Of a stretch of 64,000 nucleotides of DNA, positions 47,190-60,003 are shown in pieces. Positions within the stretch are counted from its first letter, which is position 1. Every line of letters starts with the position of its first letter. This DNA comes from Pelobates cultripes (lineage: Eukaryota; Chordata; Amphibia; Anura; Pelobatidae). The stretch lies in the NCBI GenBank assembly GCA_933207985.1, contig OW240912.1:76448829-76512828 (forward strand), in the 5' to 3' direction. A program made the translations under genes and the position numbers. Under the pieces are notes generated by a model. That model saw only the letters and a program-made list of their open reading frames with translations. It was not told the origin of the DNA and did not search any database.

Positions 47190-47775
47190 GGGCAGCCGTC
47201 AGAAATTTTGGGGCCCCAAACACAGCTCAGGGCCCGCCTCCAAATCCCGCCCACAGGAATACACAAACACACGCACTGATACAAAAGGACACAGATACAC
47301 ACATACTGACACACACACACACACGCACACATACATGCTAACAGACACACATACTGATACAGACATACACACATATAGGCATACATACAGACACGCACAT
47401 ACATATAGACATATATATATATAGATACTGACATATACACACACATACAGACATTCAGCCACCCTCCTGTATCTTACCTTTTCGTTGCAGGTGGGTGGCT
47501 GTGGCTGATAGGAGTCAGCTGCCTCTTCCCTGATCGGGGTCTTAACTCTGTCACTTCAATCCTGCGTGGTCACTTGTGATGCGGCTGCAATTTTTTAAAG
47601 GGGCCCGGTCGCACTGTTACACAGCCTCAGTGCTGACCGGGCCCCTGAAGATATAGGGCCCATCAGGTGGCCCTAAATGCTTGCGCCACCCGATGGGCCC
47701 TATCGGCGTGCGCGCCCTGATGCAGGTGTACCGGCGGCAGTTCCGCCGCTACACATGGGGCCTGGGCTTTAAATG
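47190..47775. repeat. GC-rich interspersed repeat with (AC)n minisatellite
   Basis: It starts near CAGGGCAGCCGTCAGAAATT. An AC/ATAC-rich minisatellite (about 47265-47450) follows, then two hairpins: GGGGCCCGGTC/GACCGGGCCCC (about 47600-47647) and ATAGGGCCCATC/GATGGGCCCTAT (about 47653-47702). It is probably a non-autonomous DNA transposon. Termini and target duplication could not be fixed. Minus-strand frames rich in C/V/Y are artefacts. Confidence 0.5.
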
Positions 47776-48814
47776 TTATATTCTAGTGAAAAAGCCCCTG
47801 TTTAATGTCTTAATACATTGTTATGTTTAATTACACTGCGGGAGACATTGATTTCAATGAGGTGGGGAGAGACATAAATGAGAATGGTGACAGATTGATT
47901 CATGAAATACCAACCTGTTGTGATTTGAAAAATTAAATGCAATACATAGACCATAGAAAAATTATCCAACTCTGCTAAAGGGATAGCTCAACTATTTTAG
48001 TCTAATTTATTTAGTTTTGGTTTTTAACTGACTAAAATTTAATATTCCATGAATTAATCCTAAAAAGAATTGGGTGCCTGCAGGCAGGTGACTGTGCATG
48101 AATGCACAAAAATAGATGTAGATGGGTATCAACTTGTTTTGTTATAAATGAAGGAAATTACTCTATACTGAGAGAAAGGCAATAGATTACAAGTCTCTGC
48201 AAGTACCCCCTTTAGAAGAACTGACGTGCATTTGCATCCTTGCATTCTAGAAAATAAGTTCCCTGGAGAATGTTCAGGTGCTGTATTGAAGAGGTGACAT
48301 AAATTCTTAAATTTAATTTAATAAATAGGGCAATCACTGCTCAGCATATAATTAGTGTACCAAATGCTGAGGGGTGTATTCAAACCACTCTATATTGTAG
48401 TCAACAAACTGTTTAATATCAAAAATTTTAGAAAAATAGCTAAGTTGTGACTATAGCTGAGTTGTAGAAAAAAACAAAACAGTATGACGGCTACTAGAGG
48501 CATGTCCTTAACCCATTAAGAGCCAAGGCTCTTTTGCGATGTGTTTATGAACAAGGAACTTTTGGCACCTTTGCCATATGTTCATTCTACCACAATTCCA
48601 CCCTCTCTGTTTAAGCACATAGTATACAGTGGTGGAATTAATGTATAAGGGTTCTGGTGTCAATTTTTTTTCTCGGCTTCCCATCATAGAGCAGGGGTGG
48701 CCAAAAAGGTAGATCTTAACTGTCAAACAACTTGGGTGATGCTTTGTCAACGGTAGATCTACCATTTTTCCATCCTTGCGGGGTTGTATGTGTGTGAGTG
48801 TAAGCATATATATG
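47776..48814. other. AT-rich spacer
   Basis: Nothing recognised apart from short T/A runs. Confidence 0.4.
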
Positions 48815-48822
48815 TATGGAGT

Positions 48823-49558
48823 CAGGCCCGGACTGGCCATCGGGCACACCGGGCAAATGCCCGGTGGGCCGCGGTGGCCATGGGCCGAGGCCGGCAGGGG
48901 AGGTCCCAGGATCTCCCCGGCTGGCCCCTGCAGGGCCGGCGCTATACGCACACTAGATTCCTTGTAAGCAAACACATACTACATTCCCTGAACACACACT
49001 CTCTACAAACACTACATCACCTATACACACACACACACACACTATAGCCTGTATGCACACACTTGCTACATCCCCTATATAGACATTCTCTACAGCCCCT
49101 AGCCACATATGCATTACATTACACTACAAACACAACACGACTAAAACCGACCTTATTACACAATACCACACCACGACCAGCTCACTCTGCACACACGCAA
49201 TACCCCAAGCAGGCTCCAAACACATGCACAATACTCTTTCCTGGCCCTTTTGTCTCCTGGTATCCATTTATAGAGACACCAGAGACAAGTTGCAAGGAAA
49301 CACAGTGCAAGCATGTTATTAAATTTGCTTGCACTGTGCAGAACAAATACAGGGCTTTTTTTCTCATGCTAGAGTTCTTCAGCAGAGCTCTGCGCATGGT
49401 CTGCCCTGGAAGAGCATTGAACCAACATGCTCACTTTGAGAAGGGGCGTGTTTGTCATGAGTGATGACAAAACACACCCTTTCTGCCCCGCCCCCTTCTT
49501 AGTGGGACGCTGTGATAAAAAAATGCCCGGGCCGAATTTTTTTCCCAGTCCGGCCCTG
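48823..49558. mobile_element. Non-autonomous hAT element with 8-bp target duplication
   Basis: 736 bp, starting CAGGCCCGGACTGGCCATCG and ending GAATTTTTTTCCCAGTCCGGCCCTG, giving TIRs CAGG(C/G)CCGGACTGG. It is flanked by TATGGAGT at 48815-48822 and 49559-49566, an exact 8-bp duplication typical of hAT. An (AC)n tract lies at about 49027-49041. No transposase is encoded. Confidence 0.85.
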
Positions 49559-49566
49559 TATGGAGT

Positions 49567-50398
49567 ATGTGTGTGTAAATGTTTGTGTATTTGTGTATAT
49601 AATTGACCTTAGAATGCAACAGTGCGTTTATGTGTAGCGGTGAGGGCTGGCATGTTCTTTGGAGTAAATTGGAGTTTTCAATTATCTTTTTCACTTCTAA
49701 TTTTGGTTATTAACCAACGCACAGGCCGAAGGGTTAAGTAAAGGACACTGTAAAAATTCTGTACTTGAAGGATCTCTCGTCATTCCAATGAAATTAACAG
49801 GTAATTACCATGTCCAACATCCAAATTCCTAATTCCAGGTTACATTGTAACATTGATTCAAGGCAACACTACCCCACTGCACATATTAATGTACCTGACC
49901 CCTTTTGTGTCACGCCATGGTTCTCCCCTTGTTTCCAGATACATGTTGCTGTGTGGTTTTATTTGCTATGTTACCATGTTTTTTACTATCTTCTACTTGA
50001 CTACCCAACAGATGAACATTACTAGTTCTGTATATGGCTAATCTTTTTTTAGCTGGTTAATGATATTTCATTAGTCTGTTAAATAGCATGCACATCTTCA
50101 ATCCGGGAAATATAAAGCAGGTTTTTTTTCTGTTCGGCATAAAAGGTGACAGTGAATATGTACACACAATACAGAGCACCATGTCTTATTTTATTTTAGG
50201 ACTATAGCATCGTAATCTGAGAGATTTTCCTGTGTCATTTTTCTCCAACGTCCAGCTTTTTTCGGAGATGAAATGGCCTACAAACAATTGTGTTATATTC
50301 TTCAACTAATAACTTGCTTACAGTTATTCATTTTCAAGTTTAAAGGAATATTTCAGAATGGAATGGACTCAAACGTTTTGGATTGTTGAAAAAAATGT
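49567..50398. other. AT-rich spacer before the satellite array
   Basis: No gene recognised. Short frames at 49810-50041 have no known motif. Confidence 0.4.
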
Positions 50399-53300
50399 TG
50401 TGAAAATGAATGTAGTGTGTTTGTAGTAAGTGCAGAGTGTGTATAATGAATGTAGTGTGTTTGTAGTGAGTGCAGTGTGTATAATAAATGTACTGTGTAG
50501 TGAGTGCAGAGTGTATAATGAATGTAGTGTTTGTAGTGAGTGCATTGTGTATAATAAATGTACTGTGTAGTGAGTGCAGAGTGTGTGTAATGAATGTAGT
50601 GTTTGTAGTGAGTGCATTGTGTATAATAAATGTACTGTGTAGTGAGTGCAGAGTGTGTATAATGAATGTAGTGTTTGTAGTGAGCGCATTGTGTATAATA
50701 AATGTACTGTGTTTGTAGTGCATGCAGAGTGTGTATAATGAATGTAGTGTTTGTAGTGAATGCACAGTGTGTATAATGAATGTAGTGTGATTGTAGTGAG
50801 TGCAGAGTGTGTATAATGAATGTAGTGTGTTTGTAGTGAGTGCAGTGTGTATAATAAATGTACTTTTGTAGTGAGTGCAGAGTGTGTGTAGTGAGTGTAG
50901 TGTGTTTATAGTGAGGCAGTGTGTATAGTGAGTGCAGAGTGTGTATAGTGAATGTAGTGTTTGTAGTGAGTGTAGAGTGTGTATAATGAATGCAGGGTGT
51001 GTAGTGAATGTAGTGTGTTTGTAGTGAATGCAGAGTGTGTATAATGAATGTAGTGTTTGTAGTGAGTGCATTGTGTATAATAAATGTAGTGTTTGTACTG
51101 TGTGCAGAGTGTGTATAATGAATGTAGTGTGTTTGTAGTGAATGCAGAGTGTGTATAATGAATGCAGAGTGTGTATAATGAATGTAGTGTGTTTGTAGTG
51201 AGTGCAGAGTGTGTATAATGAATGTAGTGTGTTTGTAGTGAATGCAGAGTGTGTATAATGAATGTAGTGTGTTTGTAGTAAGTGTAGAGTGTGTATAATG
51301 AATGTAGTGTGTTTGTAGTGAGTGCAGAGTGTGTATAATGAATGTAGTGTGTTTGTAGTGAGTGCAGAGTGTGTATAATGAATGTAGTGTTTTTGTAGTG
51401 AGTGCAGTGTGTATAATAAATGTACTGTGTAGTGAGTGCAGAGTGTATAATGAATGTAGTGTTTGTAGTGAGTGCATTGTGTATAATAAATGTATTGTGT
51501 AGTGAGTGCAGAGTGTGTATAATGAATGTAGTGTTTGTAGTGAGTGCATTGTGTATTATAAATGTACTGTGTAGTGAGTGCAGAGAGTGTATAATGAATG
51601 TAGTGTTTGTAGTGAGTGCATTGTGTATAATAAATGTACTGTGTTTGTAGTGTGTGCAGAGTGTGTATAATGAATGTAGTGTTTGTAGTGAATGCAGAGT
51701 GTGTATAATGAATGTAGTGTGTTTGTAGTGAGTGCAGAGTGTGTATAATGAATGTAGTGTGTATAATAAATGTACTTTTTGTAGTGAGTGCAGAGTGTGT
51801 GTAGTGAGTGTAATGTGTTTATAGTGAGGCAGTGTATATAGTGAGTGCAGAGTGTGTATAGTGAATGTAGTGTTTGTAGTGAGTGTAGAGTGTGTATAGT
51901 GAATGCAGGGTGTGTAGTGAATGTAGTGTGTTTGTAGTGAATGCAGAGTGTGTATAATGAATGTAGTGTTTGTAGTGAGTGCATTGTGTATAATAAATGT
52001 AGTGTTTGTAGTGCGTGCAGAGTGTGTATTATGAATGTAGTGTGTTTGTAGTGAATGCAGAGTGTGTATAATGAATGTAGTGTTTGTAGTGAGTGCATTG
52101 TGTATAATAAATGTAGTGTTTGTAGTGCGTGCAGAGTGTGTATAATGAATGTAGTGTGTTTGTAGTGAATGCAGAGTGTATATAATGAATGCAGAGTGTG
52201 TTTGTAGTGAGTGCAGAGTGTGTATAATGAATGTAGTGTGTTTGTAGTGAGTGCAGTGTGTATAATAAATTTACTGTTAGTAGTGAGTGCAGAGTGTATA
52301 TAATGAATGTAGTGTGTTTGTAGTGAATGCAGAGTGTGTATAATGAATGTAGTGTGTTTGTAGTAAGTGTAGAGTGTGTATAATGAATGTAGTGTGTTTG
52401 TAGTGAGTGCAGAGTGTGTATAATGAATGTAGTGTTTTTGTAGTGAGTGCAGTGTGTATAATAAATGTACTGTGTAGTGAGTGCAGAGTGTATAATGAAT
52501 GTAGTGTTTGTAGTGAGTGCATTGTGTATAATAAATGTACTGTGTAGTGAGTGCAGAGTGTGTATAATGAATGTAGTGTTTGTAGTGAGTGCAGTGAGTG
52601 CATTGTGTATAATAAATGTACTGTGTAGTGAGTGCAGAGTGTGTATAATGAATGTAGTGTTTGTAGTGAGCGCATTGTGTATAATAAATGTACTGTGTTT
52701 GTAGTGCATGCAGAGTGTGTATAATGAATGTAGTGTTTGTAGTGAATGCACAGTGTGTATAATGAATGTAGTGTGATTGTAGTGAGTGCAGAGTGTGTAT
52801 AATGAATGTAGTGTGTTTGTAGTGAGTGCAGTGTGTATAATAAATGTACTTTTGTAGTGAGTGCAGAGTGTGTGTAGTGAGTGTAGTGTGTTTATAGTGA
52901 GGCAGTGTGTATAGTGAGTGCAGAGTGTGTATAGTGAATGTAGTGTTTGTAGTGAGTGTAGAGTGTGTATAATGAATGCAGGGTGTGTAGTGAATGTAGT
53001 GTGTTTGTAGTGAATGCAGAGTGTGTATAATGAATGTAGTGTTTGTAGTGAGTGCATTGTGTATAATAAATGTAGTGTTTGTAGTGCGTGCAGAGTGTGT
53101 ATTATGAATGTAGTGTGTTTGTAGTGAATGCAGAGTGTGTATAATGAATGTAGTGTTTGTAGTGAGTGCATTGTGTATAATAAATGTAGTGTTTGTAGTG
53201 CGTGCAGAGTGTGTATAATGAATGTAGTGTGTTTGAATGCAGAGTGTGTTTGTAGTGAGTGCAGAGTGTGTATAATGAATGTAGTGTGTTTGTAGTGAGT

Positions 53301-56300
53301 GCAGTGTGTATAATAAATTTACTGTTAGTAGTGAGTGCAGAGTGTATATAATGAATGTAGTGTGTTTGTAGTGAATGCAGAGTGTGTATAATGAATGTAG
53401 TGTGTTTGTAGTAAGTGTAGAGTGTGTATAATGAATGTAGTGTGTTTGTAGTGAGTGCAGAGTGTGTATAATGAATGTAGTGTTTTTGTAGTGAGTGCAG
53501 TGTGTATAATAAATGTACTGTGTAGTGAGTGCAGAGTGTATAATGAATGTAGTGTTTGTAGTGAGTGCATTGTGTATAATAAATGTATTGTGTAGTGAGT
53601 GCAGAGTGTGTGTGATGAATGCTTAGTGTTTGTAGTAAGGTGCATTGTGTATTATATGTGCTGTGTAGTGAGTGCAGGTGTGTATAATGAATGTAGTGTG
53701 TTTGTAGTGAGTGCATTGTGTGGCCATGTAAATGTACTGTGTTTGTAGTCATAGGTGCAGAGTGTGCTATAATGACCATAGTGTTTGTAGTGAATACAGA
53801 GTGTGTATAGTAGATGTAGTGTGTTTGCTTGAGTAGTTCAGAGTGTGTACATAATGAATGTAGCAGTGTGTTTGTAGTGAGTGCAGTGTGTATAGTGAAT
53901 GTAGTGTGTTTGTAGTGAATACAGAGTATGTATAATGAATGTAGTGTTTGTAGTGAATGCAGAGTGTGTATAATGAATGAAGTGTGTTTGTAGTGAATGC
54001 AGAGTGTGTATAATGAATGTACTGTGTTTGTAGTGAGTGCAGTGTGTATAATAAATGTACCGTGTTTGTAGTGAGTGCAGAGTGGCGTGAATGTAGTGTT
54101 TTTGTAGTAGGTGCAGTGGCCTTGGCAAGCACTGTGTAGTGAGTGCAGAGTGTATAATGAATGTAGTGTTTGTAGTGAGTGCATTGTGTATAATAAATGT
54201 ATTGTGTAGTGAGTGCAGAGTGTGTATAATGAATGTAGTGTTTGTAGTGAGTGCATTGTGTATTATAAATGTACTGTGTAGTGAGTGCAGAGTGTGTATA
54301 ATGAATGTAGTGTTTGTAGTGAGTGCATTGTGTATAATAAATGTACTGTGTTTGTAGTGTGTGCAGAGTGTGTATAATGAATGTAGTGTTTGTAGTGAAT
54401 GCAGAGTGTGTATAATGAATGTAGTGTGTTTGTAGTGAGTGCAGAGTGTGTATAATGAATGTAGTGTGTTTGTAGTGAGTGCAGTGTGTATAATAAATGT
54501 ACTTTTTGTAGTGAGTGCAGAGTGTGTGTAGTGAGTGTAGTATGTTTATAGTGAGGCAGTGTGTATAGTGAGTGCAGAGTATGTATAGTGAATGTAGTGT
54601 TTGTAGTGAGTGCAGAGTGTGTATAATGAATGCAGTGTGTGTAGTGAATGTAGTGTGTTTGTAGTGAATGCAGAGTGTGTATAATGAATGTAGTGTGTTT
54701 GTAGTGAATGCAGAGTGTGTATAATGAATGTAGTATGTTTGTAGTAAGTGCAGATTGTGTATAATGAATGTAGTGTGTTTATAGTGAGTGCAGAGTGTGT
54801 ATAATGAATGTAGTGTGTTTGTAGTGAGTGCAGTGTGTATAATAAATGCACTGTGTAGTGAGTGCAGTGAATGTAGTGTGTGTATAGTGTTTGTAGTGGG
54901 TGCAGAGTGTGTTTGATGAATGCAGTGTGTGTAGTGAGTGCAGTGTGTATAATAAATGTAGTGTGATTGTAGTGAGTGCAGAGTGTGTGTAGTGAATGTA
55001 GTGTGTTTGTAGTGAATGCAGAGTGTGTATAATGAATGTAGTGTGTTTGCAGTAAGTGCATTGTGTATTATAAATGTACTGTGTAGTGAGTGCAGAGTGT
55101 GTATAATGAATGTAGTGTTTGTAGTGAGTGCATTGTGTATAATAAATGTACTGTGTTTGTAGTGCGTGCAGAGTGTGTATAATGAATGTAGTGTTTGTAG
55201 TGAATGCAGAGTGTGTATAATGAATGTAGTGTGTTTGTAGTGAGTGCAGAGTGTGTATAATGAATGTAGTGTGTATAATAAATGTACTTTTTGTAATGAG
55301 TGCAGAGTGTGTGTAGTGAGTGTAATGTGTTTATAGTGAGGCAGTGTATATAGTGAGTGCAGAGTGTGTATAGTGAATGTAGTGTTTGTAGTGAGTGTAG
55401 AGTGTGTATAGTGAATGCAGGGTGTGTAGTGAATGTAGTGTGTTTGTAGTGAATGCAGAGTGTGTATAATGAATGTAGTGTTTGTAGTGAGTGCATTGTG
55501 TATAATAAATGTAGTGTTTGTAGTGCGTGCAGAGTGTGTATTATGAATGTAGTGTGTTTGTAGTGAATGCAGAGTGTGTATAATGAATGTAGTGTTTGTA
55601 GTGAGTGCATTGTGTATAATAAATGTAGTGTTTGTAGTGCGTGCAGAGTGTGTATAATGAATGTAGTGTGTTTGTAGTGAATGCAGAGTGTATATAATGA
55701 ATGCAGAGTGTGTTTGTAGTGAGTGCAGAGTGTGTATAATGAATGTAGTGTGTTTGTAGTGAGTGCAGTGTGTATAATAAATTTACTGTTAGTAGTGAGT
55801 GCAGAGTGTATATAATGAATGTAGTGTGTTTGTAGTGAATGCAGAGTGTGTATAATGAATGTAGTGTGTTTGTAGTAAGTGTAGAGTGTGTATAATGAAT
55901 GTAGTGTGTTTGTAGTGAGTGCAGAGTGTGTATAATGAATGTAGTGTTTTTGTAGTGAGTGCAGTGTGTATAATAAATGTACTGTGTAGTGAGTGCAGAG
56001 TGTATAATGAATGTAGTGTTTGTAGTGAGTGCATTGTGTATAATAAATGTATTGTGTAGTGAGTGCAGAGTGTGTATAATGAATGTAGTGTTTGTAGTGA
56101 GTGCATTGTGTATTATAAATGTACTGTGTAGTGAGTGCAGAGTGTGTATAATGAATGTAGTGTTTGTAGTGAGTGCATTGTGTATAATAAATGTACTGTG
56201 TTTGTAGTGCGTGCAGAGTGTGTATAATGAATGTAGTGTTTGTAGTGAATGCAGAGTGTGTATAATGAATGTAGTGTGTTTGTAGTGAGTTCAGAGTGTG

Positions 56301-59300
56301 TATAATGAATGTAGTGTGTTTGTAGTGAGTGCAGTGTGTATAATAAATGTACTGTGTTTGTAGTGCGTCCAGAGTGTGTATAATGAATGTAGTGTTTGTA
56401 GTGAGTGCAGAGTGTGTATAATGAATGTAGTGTGTTTGTAGTGAATGCAGAGTGTGTATAATGAATGTAGTGTGTTTGTAGTAAGTGTAGAGTGTGTATA
56501 ATGAATGTAGTGTGTTTGTAGTGAGTGCAGAGTGTGTATAATGAATGTAGTGTTTTTGTAGTGAGTGCAGTGTGTATAATAAATGTACTGTGTAGTGAGT
56601 GCAGAGTGTATAATGAATGTAGTGTTTGTAGTGAGTGCATTGTGTATAATAAATGTATTGTGTAGTGAGTGCAGAGTGTGTATAATGAATGTAGTGTTTG
56701 TAGTGAGTGCATTGTGTATTATAAATGTACTGTGTAGTGAGTGCAGAGTGTGTATAATGAATGTAGTGTTTGTAGTGAGTGCATTGTGTATAATAAATGT
56801 ACTGTGTTTGTAGTGTGTGCAGAGTGTGTATAATGAATGTAGTGTTTGTAGTGAATGCAGAGTGTGTATAATGAATGTAGTGTGTTTGTAGTGAGTGCAG
56901 AGTGTGTATAATGAATGTAGTGTGTTTGTAGTGAGTGCAGTGTGTATAATAAATGTACTTTTTGTAGTGAGTGCAGAGTGTGTGTAGTGAGTGTAGTATG
57001 TTTATAGTGAGGCAGTGTGTATAGTGAGTGCAGAGTATGTATAGTGAATGTAGTGTTTGTAGTGAGTGCAGAGTGTGTATAATGAATGCAGTGTGTGTAG
57101 TGAATGTAGTGTGTTTGTAGTGAATGCAGAGTGTGTATAATGAATGTAGTGTGTTTGTAGTGAATGCAGAGTGTGTATAATGAATGTAGTATGTTTGTAG
57201 TAAGTGCAGATTGTGTATAATGAATGTAGTGTGTTTATAGTGAGTGCAGAGTGTGTATAATGAATGTAGTGTGTTTGTAGTGAGTGCAGTGTGTATAATA
57301 AATGCACTGTGTAGTGAGTGCAGTGAATGTAGTGTGTGTATAGTGTTTGTAGTGGGTGCAGAGTGTGTTTGATGAATGCAGTGTGTGTAGTGAGTGCAGT
57401 GTGTATAATAAATGTAGTGTGATTGTAGTGAGTGCAGAGTGTGTGTAGTGAATGTAGTGTGTTTGTAGTGAATGCAGAGTGTGTATAATGAATGTAGTGT
57501 GTTTGCAGTAAGTGCATTGTGTATTATAAATGTACTGTGTAGTGAGTGCAGAGTGTGTATAATGAATGTAGTGTTTGTAGTGAGTGCATTGTGTATAATA
57601 AATGTACTGTGTTTGTAGTGTGTGCAGAGTGTGTATAATGAATGTAGTGTTTGTAGTGAATGCAGAGTGTGTATAATGAATGTAGTGTGTTTGTAGTGAG
57701 TGCAGAGTGTGTATAATGAATGTAGTGTGTATAATAAATGTACTTTTTGTAATGAGTGCAGAGTGTGTGTAGTGAGTGTAATGTGTTTATAGTGAGGCAG
57801 TGTATATAGTGAGTGCAGAGTGTGTATAGTGAATGTAGTGTTTGTAGTGAGTGTAGAGTGTGTATAGTGAATGCAGGGTGTGTAGTGAATGTAGTGTGTT
57901 TGTAGTGAATGCAGAGTGTGTATAATGAATGTAGTGTTTGTAGTGAGTGCATTGTGTATAATAAATGTAGTGTTTGTAGTGAATGCAGAGTGTATATAAT
58001 GAATGCAGAGTGTGTTTGTAGTGAGTGCAGAGTGTGTATAATGAATGTAGTGTGTTTGTAGTGAGTGCAGTGTGTATAATAAATTTACTGTTAGTAGTGA
58101 GTGCAGAGTGTATAATGAATGTAGTGTGTTTGTATGTAGTGTGTGTTAAATGTACTGTGTAGTGAGTGCAGAGTGTGTATAATGAATGTAGTGTTTGTAG
58201 TGAGTGCATTGTGTATAATAAATGTACTGTGTTTGTAGTGTGCAGAGTGTGTATAATGAATGTAGTGTTTGTAGTGTGCAGAGTGTGTATAATGAATGTA
58301 GTGTGTTTGTAGTGAGTGCAGAGTGTGTATAATGATGTAGTAGTGAGTGTGTATAATAAATGTACTGTGTAGTGAGTGCAGAGTGTATAATGAATGTAGT
58401 GTTTATAGTGAGTGCAGTGTAGTGAGTGCAGAGTGTGTATAATGAATGTAGTGTTTGTAGTGAGTGCATTGTGTATTATAAATGTACTGTTTGTAGTGAA
58501 TGCAGAGTGTGTATAATGAATGTAGTGTTTGTAGTGAGTGCATTGTGTATAATAAATGTAGTTTGTAGTGCAGAGTGTGTATAATGAATGTAGTGTGTTT
58601 GTAGTGAATGCAGAGTGTGTATAATGAATGTAGTGTGTTTGTAGTGCAGAGTGTGTATAATGAATGTAGTGTTTGTAGTGAGTGCAGAGTGTGTATAATG
58701 AATGTAGTGTGTTTGTAGTGAATGCAGAGTGTGTATAATGAATGTAGTGTGTTTGTAGTAAGTGTAGAGTGTGTATAATGAATGTAGTGTGTTTGTAGTG
58801 AGTGCAGAGTGTGTATAATGAATGTAGTGTTTTTGTAGTGAGTGCAGTGTGTATAATAAATGTACTGTGTAGTGAGTGCAGAGTGTATAATGAATGTAGT
58901 GTTTGTAGTGAGTGCATTGTGTATAATAAATGTATTGTGTAGTGAGTGCAGAGTGTGTATAATGAATGTAGTGTTTGTAGTGAGTGCATTGTGTATTATA
59001 AATGTACTGTGTAGTGAGTGCAGAGTGTGTATAATGAATGTAGTGTTTGTAGTGAGTGCATTGTGTATAATAAATGTACTGTGTTTGTAGTGCGTGCAGA
59101 GTGTGTATAATGAATGTAGTGTTTGTAGTGAATGCAGAGTGTGTATAATGAATGTAGTGTGTTTGTAGTGAGTGCAGAGTGTGTATAATGAATGTAGTGT
59201 GTTTGTAGTGAGTGCAGTGTGTATAATAAATGTACTTTTTGTAGTGAGTGCAGAGTGTGTGTAGTGAGTGTAGTATGTTTATAGTGAGGCAGTGTGTATA

Positions 59301-60003
59301 GTGAGTGCAGAGTATGTATAGTGAATGTAGTGTTTGTAGTGAGTGCAGAGTGTGTATAATGAATGCAGTGTGTGTAGTGAATGTAGTGTGTTTGTAGTGA
59401 ATGCAGAGTGTGTATAATGAATGTAGTGTGTTTGTAGTGAATGCAGAGTGTGTATAATGAATGTAGTATGTTTGTAGTAAGTGCAGATTGTGTATAATGA
59501 ATGTAGTGTGTTTATAGTGAGTGCAGAGTGTGTATAATGAATGTAGTGTGTTTGTAGTGAGTGCAGTGTGTATAATAAATGCACTGTGTAGTGAGTGCAG
59601 TGAATGTAGTGTGTGTATAGTGTTTGTAGTGGGTGCAGAGTGTGTTTGATGAATGCAGTGTGTGTAGTGAGTGCAGTGTGTATAATAAATGTAGTGTGAT
59701 TGTAGTGAGTGCAGAGTGTGTGTAGTGAATGTAGTGTGTTTGTAGTGAATGCAGAGTGTGTATAATGAATGTAGTGTGTTTGCAGTAAGTGTAGGTTGTG
59801 TATAATGAATGTAGTGTGTTTGTAGTGAGTGCAGAGTGTGTATAATGAATGTAGTGTGTTTGTAGTAAGTGCAGATTGTGTATAATGAATGTAGTGTGTT
59901 TGTAGTGAGTGCATTATGTATAGTGAATGTAGTGTGTGTAGTGAGTGCAGAGTGTGTATAGTGAATGTAGTGTGTTTGTAGGAAGTGCAGATTGTGTATA
60001 ATG
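50399..60003 (+). repeat. 9.6-kb satellite-like array of a ~40-bp unit with higher-order repeats
   Basis: The basic unit is 40 bp (AATGTAGTGTGTTTGTAGTG then AGTGCAGAGTGTGTATAATG), with 34-, 36- and 38-bp variants. The plus strand has only about one C per unit. The marker GTGAGGCAG recurs at 50911, 51824, 52897, 54551, 55336, 57007, 57792 and 59284. The spacings 785, 1671 and 785 show a 2,456-bp higher-order repeat in the distal half. Minus-strand frames reach 510 codons because the unit contains almost no TTA, CTA or TCA. Since 40 is not a multiple of 3, one frame visits all three registers and yields His/Thr/Leu/Tyr-rich nonsense. These frames are not annotated as genes. Confidence 0.95.
53605..54130 (+). 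repeat. Irregular segment inside the satellite array
   Basis: Here the units carry scattered small insertions and foreign words (TGGCCATG, ATAGGTGCAG, GTGGCCTTGGCAAGCACTG) unlike the very regular neighbours. The C content rises locally. A second irregular patch of shortened units lies at about 58120-58430. Confidence 0.7.

Noticed and set aside
50353..51549. 398-codon minus-strand ORF in the satellite
   Set aside because: Product of a repeat unit lacking reverse-strand stops; translation is a monotonous H/T/L/Y repeat in every frame and unit lengths change without regard to frame.
50399..60003. CRISPR-like array of regular repeats
   Set aside because: Units are contiguous with no unique spacers, in a vertebrate genome context; this is a satellite.
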